NCBI GenBank assembly: GCA_021783175.1
Contig: JAJXUF010000207.1
Coordinates: 1 to 5,206 of the forward strand
DNA length: 5,206 bases
Direction of reading: 5' to 3'
DNA from: Pseudomonadota bacterium
GTDB lineage: Bacteria; Pseudomonadota; Gammaproteobacteria; Acidiferrobacterales; UBA6901
Part shown: piece by piece, positions 1 to 5,206 of the stretch
How the letters are laid out: each line of letters opens with the position of its first letter
How positions within the stretch are numbered: position 1 is the first letter of the stretch
Program-made: the position numbers and the translations under genes
Notes under the pieces: generated by a model
What the model was told of the DNA's origin: nothing
Database searches by the model: none
What the model saw: the letters and a program-made list of their open reading frames with translations, nothing else

Positions 1-7
1 TTTTGAA

Positions 8-36
8 TTGGAATTGAAGTAACCGGCGCGTATTTT
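8..36 (+). promoter_or_regulatory. possible sigma70 promoter for trmJ
   Basis: A -35-like TTGGAA (8-13) and a -10-like TATTTT (31-36) are separated by 17 bp. Each matches its consensus at four of six positions. Transcription would start near 43, leaving fewer than ten bases before the TTG start of trmJ at 52, so the message would be almost leaderless. The match is weak, and the window starts too close to exclude a promoter further upstream. Confidence 0.3.
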
Positions 37-51
37 AGTTGGTATTGCGTT

Positions 52-825
52 TTGAATAAACCTAATAATTTGAGCAACATCCGTGTGGTGCTCAGTCACA
101 CCACCCATCCCGGCAACATCGGCGCAGCTGCACGTGCAATGAAAACCATGGGTCTGCGCCATCTTTACCTCATCAATCCGCGCTATTTCCCCGATCCGCA
201 GGCATCTGCAATGGCAGCCGGGGCGGACGATGTCCTGCAGAACGCGGTGGTGTGCAAATCAATCGACGAGGCCTTGCGGGGGGTGGTGTTCACGGCGGCG
301 ATGACGGCGCGCCTGCGCGATATTTCCATTGCGGTGAAAACGCCGCGCGAGGCGATGCCGGAAGTGTTGCAGGAGGCCGCGATGCACCCGGTTGCCTTGT
401 TGTTCGGCACCGAGATGTCCGGCCTGACCAACGAGGAGATGGGCAAAGCGCAGCTGGGAGTGAACATTCCGGCCCATCCCGATTTTTCCTCGCTCAACAT
501 CGCCGCCGCGGTACAGGTGGTTGCTTATGAACTGAGCGTGGCAGCGGAAAGTTACGCGCCGGTTGTCCCGCAGATCGAGCCGGCATCTTATGAACGGGTT
601 GAAGGACTATATGCTCATCTGGAAAAGACGCTGTTCGAGATCGGTTTCTTCACCACGCAAAACCCGGCACGGCTGATGCAGCGCCTGCGTCGCCTGTACT
701 CGCGCACCCGGCTGGAGGATGAGGAGATCAACATTCTGCGCGGTATGCTGACAGTGGCAACCGAGTACAATGCCCGTCTGAAAAAACGTTATGCGGAAGA
801 GCATCCGGATGTTCAAGAACATTAG
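52..825 (+). CDS. trmJ: tRNA (cytidine/uridine-32-2'-O-)-methyltransferase TrmJ
   Basis: SPOUT-class (SpoU/TrmH) RNA methyltransferase of 257 residues, close to the usual TrmJ length. The family uses S-adenosylmethionine to 2'-O-methylate position 32 in the tRNA anticodon loop, acting as a cytoplasmic dimer. Visible SPOUT motifs are [13 protein letters not shown] (22-34, motif 1 with the catalytic-type Arg), [14 protein letters not shown] (116-129, motif 2) and the knot motif [17 protein letters not shown] (139-155, motif 3). The TrmJ-specific C-terminal extension is present, with [18 protein letters not shown] (204-221). The start is TTG at 52: an in-frame stop lies at 4-6 and there is no ATG or GTG between. 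A second TTG at 70 would give a start closer to that of other TrmJ proteins. Neither has a clear Shine-Dalgarno sequence. The 3' end overlaps cysE by 17 bases, which suggests co-transcription. The link to cysE and isc is conserved synteny; a functional reason is not obvious. Confidence 0.93.
   Translation: MNKPNNLSNIRVVLSHTTHPGNIGAAARAMKTMGLRHLYLINPRYFPDPQASAMAAGADDVLQNAVVCKSIDEALRGVVFTAAMTARLRDISIAVKTPREAMPEVLQEAAMHPVALLFGTEMSGLTNEEMGKAQLGVNIPAHPDFSSLNIAAAVQVVAYELSVAAESYAPVVPQIEPASYERVEGLYAHLEKTLFEIGFFTTQNPARLMQRLRRLYSRTRLEDEEINILRGMLTVATEYNARLKKRYAEEHPDVQEH
795..801 (+). promoter_or_regulatory. ribosome binding site of cysE, inside trmJ
   Basis: GGAAGAG lies seven bases before the ATG at 809. 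It selects this start over the in-frame ATG at 791, which has no such site. The 809 start also gives an N-terminus ([20 protein letters not shown]) typical of short-form serine acetyltransferases. Confidence 0.6.
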
Positions 826-1540
826 AGAAGATATCTCCAGCGTATTCGACCGCGATCCGGCGGCACGCACCACCTTCGAGGTGATCACCTGCTATCCGGG
901 CCTGCACGCGCGCATCTTCCATCGCTTGTCCAACACGCTGTGGCACATGGGGTTGAAATGGCTGGCACGCTTCATTTCGCACTTCGCGCGCTGGTTCACC
1001 GGCATCGAGATCCATCCGGGCGCAACCATCGGGCGGCGCTTCTTCATTGACCACGGTATGGGTGTGGTGATCGGCGAGACGGCCGAGATCGGCGACGACG
1101 TGACCATGTATCACGGTGTGACCCTGGGCGGGACCTCGTGGAAGGAGGGCAAGCGCCATCCCACGCTGGGCAACGGGGTGGTGATCGGGGCCGGAGCGAA
1201 GGTGCTTGGCCCTATTCATATTGGCGATGGCGCGAAGATCGGCTCCAACGCAGTGGTGGTGAAGGACGTGCCGGCAGGCGCCACAGCGGCGGGTATTCCG
1301 GCGCGAATTCTGGATGAGGAAAAGAAAATATCCCATGGATTCAACGCGTATGGAGTTGGAAACGACAAGGATGACCCCCTGGCCAAAGCCATCCATGGCC
1401 TGTTGGGGCATAGCGTTACCGTCGATCAACGCATAGAATTTATCCTGCAGCAGCTGGAAAAGATGGGAGTGCGCGTCGAAGAAGAGCGGGCGACCGCCGA
1501 CAAGTTCGATCCGAAACATTTGAATAAAATTGTTGATTAA
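809..1540 (+). CDS. cysE: serine O-acetyltransferase CysE, short form
   Basis: Transfers acetyl from acetyl-CoA to L-serine, giving O-acetylserine for cysteine synthesis in the cytoplasm. With 243 residues it lacks the longer N-terminal segment of the 273-residue E. coli enzyme. An alpha-helical N-terminal part (1-63) holds the DPAAR and YPGLHA motifs. A left-handed beta-helix of hexapeptide repeats follows (about 66-166), including [26 protein letters not shown] and [13 protein letters not shown]81-H82 (IDHG) and R116-H117 (KRHP) correspond to E. coli Asp157-His158 and Arg192-His193 of the active site; D16 probably matches Asp92. The C-terminal tail of about 75 residues is partly charged and helical, and ends in Ile-Val-Asp. 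It therefore lacks the terminal isoleucine that CysE proteins use to dock into the CysK active site. The gene overlaps trmJ by 17 bases and lies just upstream of iscR, so it can supply the cysteine that IscS consumes. Its last codons lie inside the IscR operator. Confidence 0.95.
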   Translation: MFKNIREDISSVFDRDPAARTTFEVITCYPGLHARIFHRLSNTLWHMGLKWLARFISHFARWFTGIEIHPGATIGRRFFIDHGMGVVIGETAEIGDDVTMYHGVTLGGTSWKEGKRHPTLGNGVVIGAGAKVLGPIHIGDGAKIGSNAVVVKDVPAGATAAGIPARILDEEKKISHGFNAYGVGNDKDDPLAKAIHGLLGHSVTVDQRIEFILQQLEKMGVRVEEERATADKFDPKHLNKIVD

Positions 1541-1553
1541 AAGAATCGGGTAT
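1529..1553. promoter_or_regulatory. predicted type 1 IscR operator
   Basis: This 25-bp stretch agrees with the E. coli type 1 IscR consensus at 21 of 25 positions by my count. The left part (1529-1542) reads ATTGTTGATTAAAA against ATASYYGACTRWWW, 12 of 14. The right part (1543-1553) reads GAATCGGGTAT against YAGTCRRSTAT, 9 of 11. It covers the -35 box and most of the spacer of the iscR promoter, so binding of [2Fe-2S]-IscR would block RNA polymerase and give autorepression, as known in E. coli. The first 12 bases also encode Ile-Val-Asp-stop of cysE. I found no convincing second site nearby, whereas E. coli has two. Assignment by consensus only. Confidence 0.8.
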
Positions 1554-1561
1554 TCTATGAT
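1533..1561 (+). promoter_or_regulatory. iscR operon promoter (sigma70 type)
   Basis: The -35 box TTGATT (1533-1538, four of six matches) and the -10 box TATGAT (1556-1561, five of six) are separated by an ideal 17 bp. Transcription would start at about 1567-1569, leaving a leader of about 70 nt before iscR. The -35 box overlaps the cysE stop codon and lies inside the predicted IscR operator. cysE can therefore be read from upstream while the isc genes have their own iron-sulfur-responsive promoter. Confidence 0.7.
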
Positions 1562-1637
1562 GTCCGTAAGTTTTACAGGGATTAAGGGGATGGCAGTTCA
1601 TCCATCTTGTTTGAATATTTGAAAATAGGGGAAAGTT

Positions 1638-2111
1638 ATGAGACTCACAACCAAAGGGCGGTTTGCAGTAACGGCAATGGTCGATCTGGCAATGCGTGGC
1701 GGAAAAGGTCCCGTGACGTTGGCGGGCATCAGCGAGCGGCAGAAGATATCGCTCTCTTATCTGGAGCAGTTGTTCGGCAAGCTGCGCCGCAACAATGTGG
1801 TGGCCAGCGTGCGCGGTCCGGGCGGCGGCTATTGCCTGGCGCGCCCCGCGAACAAGATCAGCATGGTCGATATCATCACTGCGGTGGACGAAGCGCTGGA
1901 TGCTACAAATTGCGGAACGAAAGGCAATTGCGACAACGGCAAGCCTTGTCTGACGCACGATCTGTGGTTCGGACTTAACGAGTCCATCCACGAATATCTG
2001 GGCAAGATCAATCTACAGCAACTGGTGGATGGTCAGAGCAAGATCGGTACGCCGGAAGTGTCACCCGTCATGATGACGAAACAGGAAACTTCCTCGCGCG
2101 TCGCTGCATGA
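1638..2111 (+). CDS. iscR: Rrf2-family iron-sulfur transcription regulator IscR
   Basis: Senses iron-sulfur status by holding a [2Fe-2S] cluster. The holo form represses the isc promoter at type 1 sites, and family members also act at type 2 sites without a cluster. The 157-residue protein opens with MRLTTKGRFAVTAMVDLA, typical of Rrf2 proteins. The winged helix-turn-helix covers about 1-65, with recognition region ISLSYLEQLFGKLR and wing SVRGPGGGY. The cluster ligands C92, C98, C104 and H107 (C-X5-C-X5-C-X2-H) fall at the same numbers as in E. coli. E43, which E. coli IscR uses to discriminate site types, is present. One additional cysteine, C66, lies in the wing where E. coli has Leu. The start is supported by AGGGGA at 1627-1632, five bases before the ATG. 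It is first in the isc operon, downstream of its own predicted operator. Confidence 0.97.
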   Translation: MRLTTKGRFAVTAMVDLAMRGGKGPVTLAGISERQKISLSYLEQLFGKLRRNNVVASVRGPGGGYCLARPANKISMVDIITAVDEALDATNCGTKGNCDNGKPCLTHDLWFGLNESIHEYLGKINLQQLVDGQSKIGTPEVSPVMMTKQETSSRVAA

Positions 2112-2121
2112 AAGAGCAAGC

Positions 2122-2160
2122 GGCCATCCGGCTTGAGCATCAAGACAATGCCTGATGGCC
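2122..2160 (+). promoter_or_regulatory. stem-loop in the iscR-iscS intergenic RNA
   Basis: GGCCATC (2122-2128) pairs perfectly with GATGGCC (2154-2160). After a C/T mismatch, GG (2130-2131) pairs with CC (2151-2152). An inner five-base-pair hairpin, CTTGA (2132-2136) with TCAAG (2140-2144), closes a GCA triloop. No U-run follows, so it is not an intrinsic terminator. It begins 10 bases after the iscR stop and ends 9 bases before the iscS Shine-Dalgarno sequence. In E. coli, structure in this intergenic region protects the iscR part of the message while iscSUA is degraded. A similar role here is inference. Confidence 0.6.
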
Positions 2161-2169
2161 ATTGGCAAT

Positions 2170-2174
2170 AGGAG
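2170..2174 (+). promoter_or_regulatory. ribosome binding site of iscS
   Basis: AGGAG lies eight bases before the ATG at 2183. It supports this start over the in-frame TTG at 2162, which lies upstream of the Shine-Dalgarno sequence itself and would add seven unrelated residues. The 2183 start gives 404 residues, equal to E. coli IscS. Confidence 0.75.
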
Positions 2175-2182
2175 AAGATGAA

Positions 2183-3397
2183 ATGACGTTGCACCTGCCT
2201 GTCTACATGGACTATTCCGCTACCACGCCGGTCGATCCGCGCGTGGCCGAGGCGATGATTCCGTATCTCACCGAGAAATTCGGCAATCCAGCTTCGCGTT
2301 CGCATTCCTTCGGCTGGGTGGCGGACGAGGCGGTGGAGCGGGCGCGCGAACAGGTTGCCGCCTTGGTCAACGCCGATTCGAAAGAGATCGTGTGGACGTC
2401 GGGTGCAACCGAATCGAACAATCTTGCCCTGAAGGGCGCGGCGAATTTCTACGCCGACAAGGGCAAGCACATCGTCACGGTGCAGACCGAGCATAAAGCT
2501 GTGCTGGATACGGTGCGCGAACTGGAGCGCCAGGGCTTTAGCGCAACTTACCTCGAACCGGAACCGAATGGTTTGATTGATCTGGAAAAGCTGAAGGCTG
2601 CATTGCGTCCCGATACGATCATCGTTTCGGTGATGTATGTGAACAACGAGATCGGCGTGATCCAGGATATCGCGGCTATCGGCGAAATCTGCCGCGAGCG
2701 CGGCATCCTGTTCCATGTCGATGCGGCGCAGGCGACCGGCAAAGTGGTGATCGATCTGCAGAAGCTCAAGATCGACCTGATGAGCTTCTCGGCACACAAG
2801 ACCTACGGCCCGAAAGGCATTGGTGCGCTTTATGTGCGCCGCAAACCCCGCGTGCGCCTGGAAGCCCAGATGCACGGCGGCGGGCATGAACGGGGTTTCC
2901 GTTCCGGCACTTTGCCGACGCACCAGATCGTCGGCATGGGTGAGGCATTCCATATCGCCAAAATGGAGATGGCGACCGAGAACGAGCGCGTGCGCATGTT
3001 GCGCGACCGTTTGTGGAAGGGGCTGTCGGGCATGGAAGAGGTTTACCTCAACGGCGACATGGAGCAGCGTGTGCCGCACAATCTGAATGTGAGCTTCAAC
3101 TTCGTTGAAGGCGAATCGCTCATCATGGCGGTGAAAGACATCGCGGTTTCCAGCGGTTCGGCTTGTACTTCCGCCAGCCTGGAGCCATCATATGTATTGC
3201 GCGCCCTGGGTCGCAACGACGAACTGGCGCACAGCTCGATTCGTTTCACTGTGGGGAGATTCACCACTGTAGAAGAGGTGGATTTTGCAGTGAAACTATT
3301 GCGGGAAAAGATTGCCAAACTTCGCGACCTCTCTCCTTTGTGGGAGATGTTCAAAGACGGAGTGGATTTGAATTCGGTGCAATGGGCCGCACATTAA
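2183..3397 (+). CDS. iscS: cysteine desulfurase IscS
   Basis: A pyridoxal-phosphate enzyme (class V aminotransferase fold, homodimer) that converts L-cysteine to alanine. It carries the sulfur as a persulfide for delivery to IscU and, in known IscS proteins, also to thiolation pathways. The 404 residues equal E. coli IscS in length. Visible features are [14 protein letters not shown] (8-21), the cofactor-binding stretch [33 protein letters not shown] and [10 protein letters not shown]. The PLP lysine is K206 in [12 protein letters not shown]. The catalytic mobile-loop cysteine is C328 in [15 protein letters not shown]. The C-terminus ([20 protein letters not shown]) is the segment that, in E. 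coli, takes part in contacting IscU. The gene follows iscR after 71 bases containing a stem-loop and is separated from iscU by 108 bases with a larger inverted repeat. Confidence 0.98.
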   Translation: MTLHLPVYMDYSATTPVDPRVAEAMIPYLTEKFGNPASRSHSFGWVADEAVERAREQVAALVNADSKEIVWTSGATESNNLALKGAANFYADKGKHIVTVQTEHKAVLDTVRELERQGFSATYLEPEPNGLIDLEKLKAALRPDTIIVSVMYVNNEIGVIQDIAAIGEICRERGILFHVDAAQATGKVVIDLQKLKIDLMSFSAHKTYGPKGIGALYVRRKPRVRLEAQMHGGGHERGFRSGTLPTHQIVGMGEAFHIAKMEMATENERVRMLRDRLWKGLSGMEEVYLNGDMEQRVPHNLNVSFNFVEGESLIMAVKDIAVSSGSACTSASLEPSYVLRALGRNDELAHSSIRFTVGRFTTVEEVDFAVKLLREKIAKLRDLSPLWEMFKDGVDLNSVQWAAH

Positions 3398-3402
3398 CAG
3401 TT

Positions 3403-3462
3403 GGGAAGGGTAAATAGGGAAGGGAGAAGGGTGGTGCGCACTGCGCTGGTTTTACCCTTCCC
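3403..3462. repeat. 12-bp perfect inverted repeat between iscS and iscU
   Basis: GGGAAGGGTAAA (3403-3414) is the exact reverse complement of TTTACCCTTCCC (3451-3462), with 36 bases between. Near the apex, GCGC (3436-3439) can pair with GCGC (3443-3446) around an ACT triloop. A second purine block, AGGGAAGGG (3416-3424), can pair with the same pyrimidine strand (CCCTTCCCT, 3455-3463), so two mutually exclusive stems exist. A further pair, GGAGAAGG (3423-3430) with CCTTCTCC (3478-3485), links to a 31-base tract (3455-3485) that has one purine. There is no clean U-run directly after the stem, so a terminator is unlikely. It starts 5 bases after the iscS stop. RNA processing, differential stability or a small dispersed element are all possible. 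Confidence 0.75.
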
Positions 3463-3505
3463 TCTTCACTCTTTCTTCCTTCTCCGCGACTAAAAGGAGT
3501 ACCAA

Positions 3506-3922
3506 ATGGCATACAGCAATAAAGTACTGGATCACTACGAAAACCCGCGCAATGTAGGTTCCCTGGACAAGGAAGACGACTATGTCGGAACCGGCATGGT
3601 CGGCGCTCCGGCATGCGGCGACGTGATGAAGCTGCAGATCAAAGTGGGCAAGGACGGCATCATCGAAGATGCCAAGTTCAAGACATACGGTTGCGGTTCC
3701 GCTATCGCTTCCAGTTCGCTGGTCACCGAGTGGGTCAAGGGCAAGACGGTGGATCAGGCATTGGGGATCAAGAACACGCACATCGCAGAAGAACTGGCCT
3801 TGCCGCCTGTGAAGATACACTGCTCCATCCTTGCTGAAGATGCGATCAAGGCGGCCGTGGCGGACTACAAGGCCAAACATGGCGCAACGCTGGAGACCGC
3901 GGCTTGTAACGGCAATAAATAA
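3506..3922 (+). CDS. iscU: iron-sulfur cluster assembly scaffold IscU
   Basis: The scaffold on which [2Fe-2S] clusters are built from sulfur handed over by IscS, then released to acceptors with help from HscA and HscB. The 138 residues compare with 128 in E. coli. The cluster ligands C37, C63 and C106 fall at E. coli positions (GAPACGDV, YGCGS, KIHCSIL). D39 and H105 are also conserved. LPPVK (99-103) is the sequence recognised by HscA. The extra length is a C-terminal tail (about 123-138) ending AACNGNK, which contains a fourth cysteine, C134. The start has a strong Shine-Dalgarno sequence, AAGGAG (3494-3499), six bases before the ATG. It lies 108 bases downstream of iscS, behind a long inverted repeat, and 13 bases upstream of iscA. 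Confidence 0.98.
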   Translation: MAYSNKVLDHYENPRNVGSLDKEDDYVGTGMVGAPACGDVMKLQIKVGKDGIIEDAKFKTYGCGSAIASSSLVTEWVKGKTVDQALGIKNTHIAEELALPPVKIHCSILAEDAIKAAVADYKAKHGATLETAACNGNK

Positions 3923-3935
3923 ATAGGGATACGAA

Positions 3936-4259
3936 ATGACGATCTCGTTGACGGAAAATGCGGCGAAACATGTGCAGAATTTCCTGGCCAAGCGCGGCAA
4001 AGGCGTCGGTTTGCGCCTTGGCGTTCGCACCAGCGGTTGCTCCGGCATGGCTTACAAGCTTGAGTTCGCCGATGCAGTGGATAGCGAAGACCTGAAATTC
4101 GTCAGCAATGGTGTAACGGTCCTGGTGGATCAGCACAGCCTGCCTTACATCGACGGCATGGAACTGGATTACACCCGCGAAGGTTTGAACGAAGGGTTCA
4201 AATTCAACAATCCGAATGTCAAGGATGCTTGCGGTTGCGGGGAAAGTTTCAAGGTTTGA
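3936..4259 (+). CDS. iscA: A-type iron-sulfur carrier IscA
   Basis: HesB/IscA-family protein of 107 residues, the same length as E. coli IscA. A-type carriers accept clusters or iron and pass them to apoproteins, especially [4Fe-4S] enzymes, in the cytoplasm. The three conserved cysteines are C35 in [10 protein letters not shown] and C99 and C101 in the C-terminal CGCGESF. The central [17 protein letters not shown] stretch is typical. The longer ErpA-type N-terminus is absent, and the position directly after iscU favours IscA over ErpA. AGGGA (3925-3929) lies six bases before the ATG. The stop codon shares its final A with the start of hscB (TGATG), so the two are probably translationally coupled. 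Confidence 0.97.
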   Translation: MTISLTENAAKHVQNFLAKRGKGVGLRLGVRTSGCSGMAYKLEFADAVDSEDLKFVSNGVTVLVDQHSLPYIDGMELDYTREGLNEGFKFNNPNVKDACGCGESFKV

Positions 4260-4801
4260 TGGATATCCTTAACGCGGATTTCCAGCAGGACTTCTTCCAG
4301 CTCTTCAACCTTCCAGCAGCATTCAAAATCGATAGCGCCGCGCTGGAGCGGAGTTTTCTCGGGCTGCAGGCGCAAGTCCATCCGGATAAATTTACCCATC
4401 TTTCCGATGCGGAACGCCGTCTTTCCATGCAATGGGCGACGCGCGTGAATGAAGGGTATCAAACTCTGCGTAGCCCGTTGAATCGCGCGCGTTACCTGTT
4501 GTTGCAGCACGGTGTGGATACGCAGGAAGAGAGCAATACCGCGATGCCTGTCGACTTCCTGATGCAGCAGATGGAATGGCGCGAAGCGCTGGAAGCCGCG
4601 AGACAGGCAAAAGATTCCGCGGCGCTGGATGAACTGGAACACCGTATGCAACATGAAGTGCGGATTTTGCAACAACAACTCAGCATTGATATCGACGACA
4701 CTCGCGATTACGCAGCCGCTTCCGGTATAGTGCGCAAGCTCAAATTTCTTGAGAAACTGGCGGAAGAAATCGGCTCCGCATTCGACGAATTAGATTCTTA
4801 A
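4259..4801 (+). CDS. hscB: J-domain co-chaperone HscB
   Basis: Type III J-protein that brings IscU to HscA and stimulates HscA ATP hydrolysis during cluster release. It has 180 residues against 171 in E. coli. The N-terminal J domain (about 11-85) carries the essential HPDKF at 41-45 between helices, followed by [18 protein letters not shown] (75-92). The C-terminal three-helix HscB domain (about 100-180) includes [13 protein letters not shown]. This matches the E. coli face (L92, M93, L96, E97 and E100 region) that binds IscU. The ATG at 4259 overlaps the iscA stop by one base. An in-frame TTG further upstream at 4229 lies inside iscA and would add ten residues unlike HscB. Weak AAGG (4251-4254) is the only Shine-Dalgarno-like element, so coupling to iscA is likely. 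Confidence 0.96.
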   Translation: MDILNADFQQDFFQLFNLPAAFKIDSAALERSFLGLQAQVHPDKFTHLSDAERRLSMQWATRVNEGYQTLRSPLNRARYLLLQHGVDTQEESNTAMPVDFLMQQMEWREALEAARQAKDSAALDELEHRMQHEVRILQQQLSIDIDDTRDYAAASGIVRKLKFLEKLAEEIGSAFDELDS

Positions 4802-4803
4802 AA

Positions 4804-5206
4804 ATGGCACTGTTGCAGATCGCAGAACCCGGCCTCAGCGCCGCTCCCCACGAACACCGGCTGGCGGTCGGTATCGACCTCGGCACGACCAATTCCCTTG
4901 TGGCGACCGTACGCAACGGTATCAGTACCGTGCTGAACGATATCGAAGGTTGCGCACTGCTGCCTTCGGTTGTGCGCTATGCACCTGATGGCAGCGTGCA
5001 GGTCGGCCATGCGGCGCAGGCCGTGCAGAGCGATGACCCGCAAAACACGATTGTGTCGGTCAAGCGATTCATGGGGCGCAGCCTGAAGGATGTCGGTGAA
5101 GTCGGCAACCTGCCTTATCGCTTTGTCGATGCCCCTTCGACAGGCTCGGGACAGGCCCCGGGCATGCTGCAATTGCGCACAGTCGCCGGTACGAAGAGTC
5201 CGGTCG
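4804..5206 (+). CDS. hscA: Hsp70-type chaperone HscA, 5' part
   Basis: Specialised Hsp70 that binds the LPPVK motif of IscU and uses ATP hydrolysis, with HscB, to promote cluster transfer. Only the first 134 codons are present; the frame is open at the window end and the full protein should be about 620 residues. The N-terminus [19 protein letters not shown] is HscA-specific rather than DnaK-like. It is followed by the ATPase phosphate loop GIDLGTTNS (23-31), then LLPSVVRY (52-59) and KRFMGRSL (87-94). Residues 111-118 (PSTGSGQA) appear to be an insertion between VDA and PGM that I do not expect in other HscA proteins; it coincides with a repeat-like sequence. The ATG is two bases after the hscB stop and has no visible Shine-Dalgarno sequence, so translation probably depends on coupling with hscB. 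Confidence 0.96.
   Translation, partial: MALLQIAEPGLSAAPHEHRLAVGIDLGTTNSLVATVRNGISTVLNDIEGCALLPSVVRYAPDGSVQVGHAAQAVQSDDPQNTIVSVKRFMGRSLKDVGEVGNLPYRFVDAPSTGSGQAPGMLQLRTVAGTKSPV
5131..5159. repeat. dispersed-repeat-like 24-bp insertion within hscA
   Basis: The stretch includes CCTTCGACAGGCTCGGG (5134-5150) followed by ACAGGCC (5151-5157). It closely resembles, from memory, a short palindrome-rich repeat scattered through many betaproteobacterial and other genomes (CCTTCGACAGGCTCAGG-type). GCCCC occurs at 5131-5135 and again at 5155-5159, as a target-site duplication around a 24-bp unit would produce. GACAGGC occurs twice inside (5139-5145 and 5150-5156). Removing 24 bp restores the frame and the usual VDAPGM sequence. 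Family membership is recalled, not searched. Confidence 0.6.

Noticed and set aside
791..808. Longer cysE starting at ATG 791
   Set aside because: It lacks a ribosome binding site and adds six residues read from trmJ sequence. ATG 809 has GGAAGAG at a proper distance.
728..1519. 263-codon open frame on the minus strand opposite cysE
   Set aside because: cysE on the + strand is an unmistakable family match over the same DNA. The antisense product shows no motifs.
1557..1637. A second IscR site downstream of the first, as in E. coli
   Set aside because: The best alignment around 1557-1581 matches the consensus poorly, notably in the GAC and GTC cores.
2122..2169. Terminator after iscR
   Set aside because: The stem is followed by ATTGGCAATA with no U-run, and an iscS ribosome binding site follows at once.
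2162..2182. Longer iscS starting at TTG 2162
   Set aside because: It would start upstream of the AGGAG at 2170-2174 and add residues not found in IscS. ATG 2183 is correctly spaced and gives the family length.
2033..3079. Long open frame on the minus strand opposite iscS
   Set aside because: It is a shadow of the iscS codon pattern. The translation is rich in His, Arg and Leu without a recognisable domain, and it runs across the iscR-iscS junction.
3403..3490. Intrinsic terminator after iscS
   Set aside because: The stem has a 36-base loop and is followed by mixed C and T bases, not a U-run. iscU directly downstream belongs to the same operon.

Overview
The window is ordinary chromosomal housekeeping DNA from a proteobacterium, most likely a betaproteobacterium. 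The protein sequences sit between the E. coli and typical betaproteobacterial forms. The gene order trmJ, cysE, iscR, iscS, iscU, iscA, hscB, hscA is the ISC (iron-sulfur cluster) locus layout known from Pseudomonas-like gammaproteobacteria and from betaproteobacteria. A lineage near the Nitrosomonadales/Gallionellaceae is a guess I cannot test here. All genes are on the + strand and base composition looks even, with no sign of a foreign island.

Positions 1-825 hold a near-leaderless, TTG-started trmJ (tRNA 2'-O-methyltransferase). It overlaps cysE (809-1540, serine O-acetyltransferase), the first committed step to cysteine. The ISC operon proper starts with a sigma70-type promoter (1533-1561). 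This promoter is overlaid by a strong match to the type 1 IscR operator (1529-1553), which itself runs through the last codons and the stop codon of cysE. A leader of about 70 nt then precedes iscR (1638-2111).

After iscR come iscS (2183-3397, cysteine desulfurase), iscU (3506-3922, scaffold), iscA (3936-4259, A-type carrier), hscB (4259-4801, J-protein) and the start of hscA (4804 onward, Hsp70), which runs off the window. All key cysteines and catalytic residues are present at the E. coli numbering. Together the genes supply acetylserine and cysteine (CysE), draw sulfur from cysteine (IscS), build the cluster on IscU, release it with HscA/HscB through the LPPVK motif, and feed back through [2Fe-2S]-IscR.

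The interesting material is non-coding or inserted. There is a stem-loop between iscR and iscS (2122-2160). A perfect 12-bp inverted repeat with purine- and pyrimidine-rich arms lies between iscS and iscU (3403-3462). A 24-bp in-frame insertion in hscA (about 5131-5159) looks like a copy of a widespread dispersed repeat and adds eight residues to the ATPase domain. I see no sign of a wholly new system. There is no CRISPR array, tRNA, rRNA, insertion sequence or phage gene. No stretch longer than 300 bases lacks a gene.
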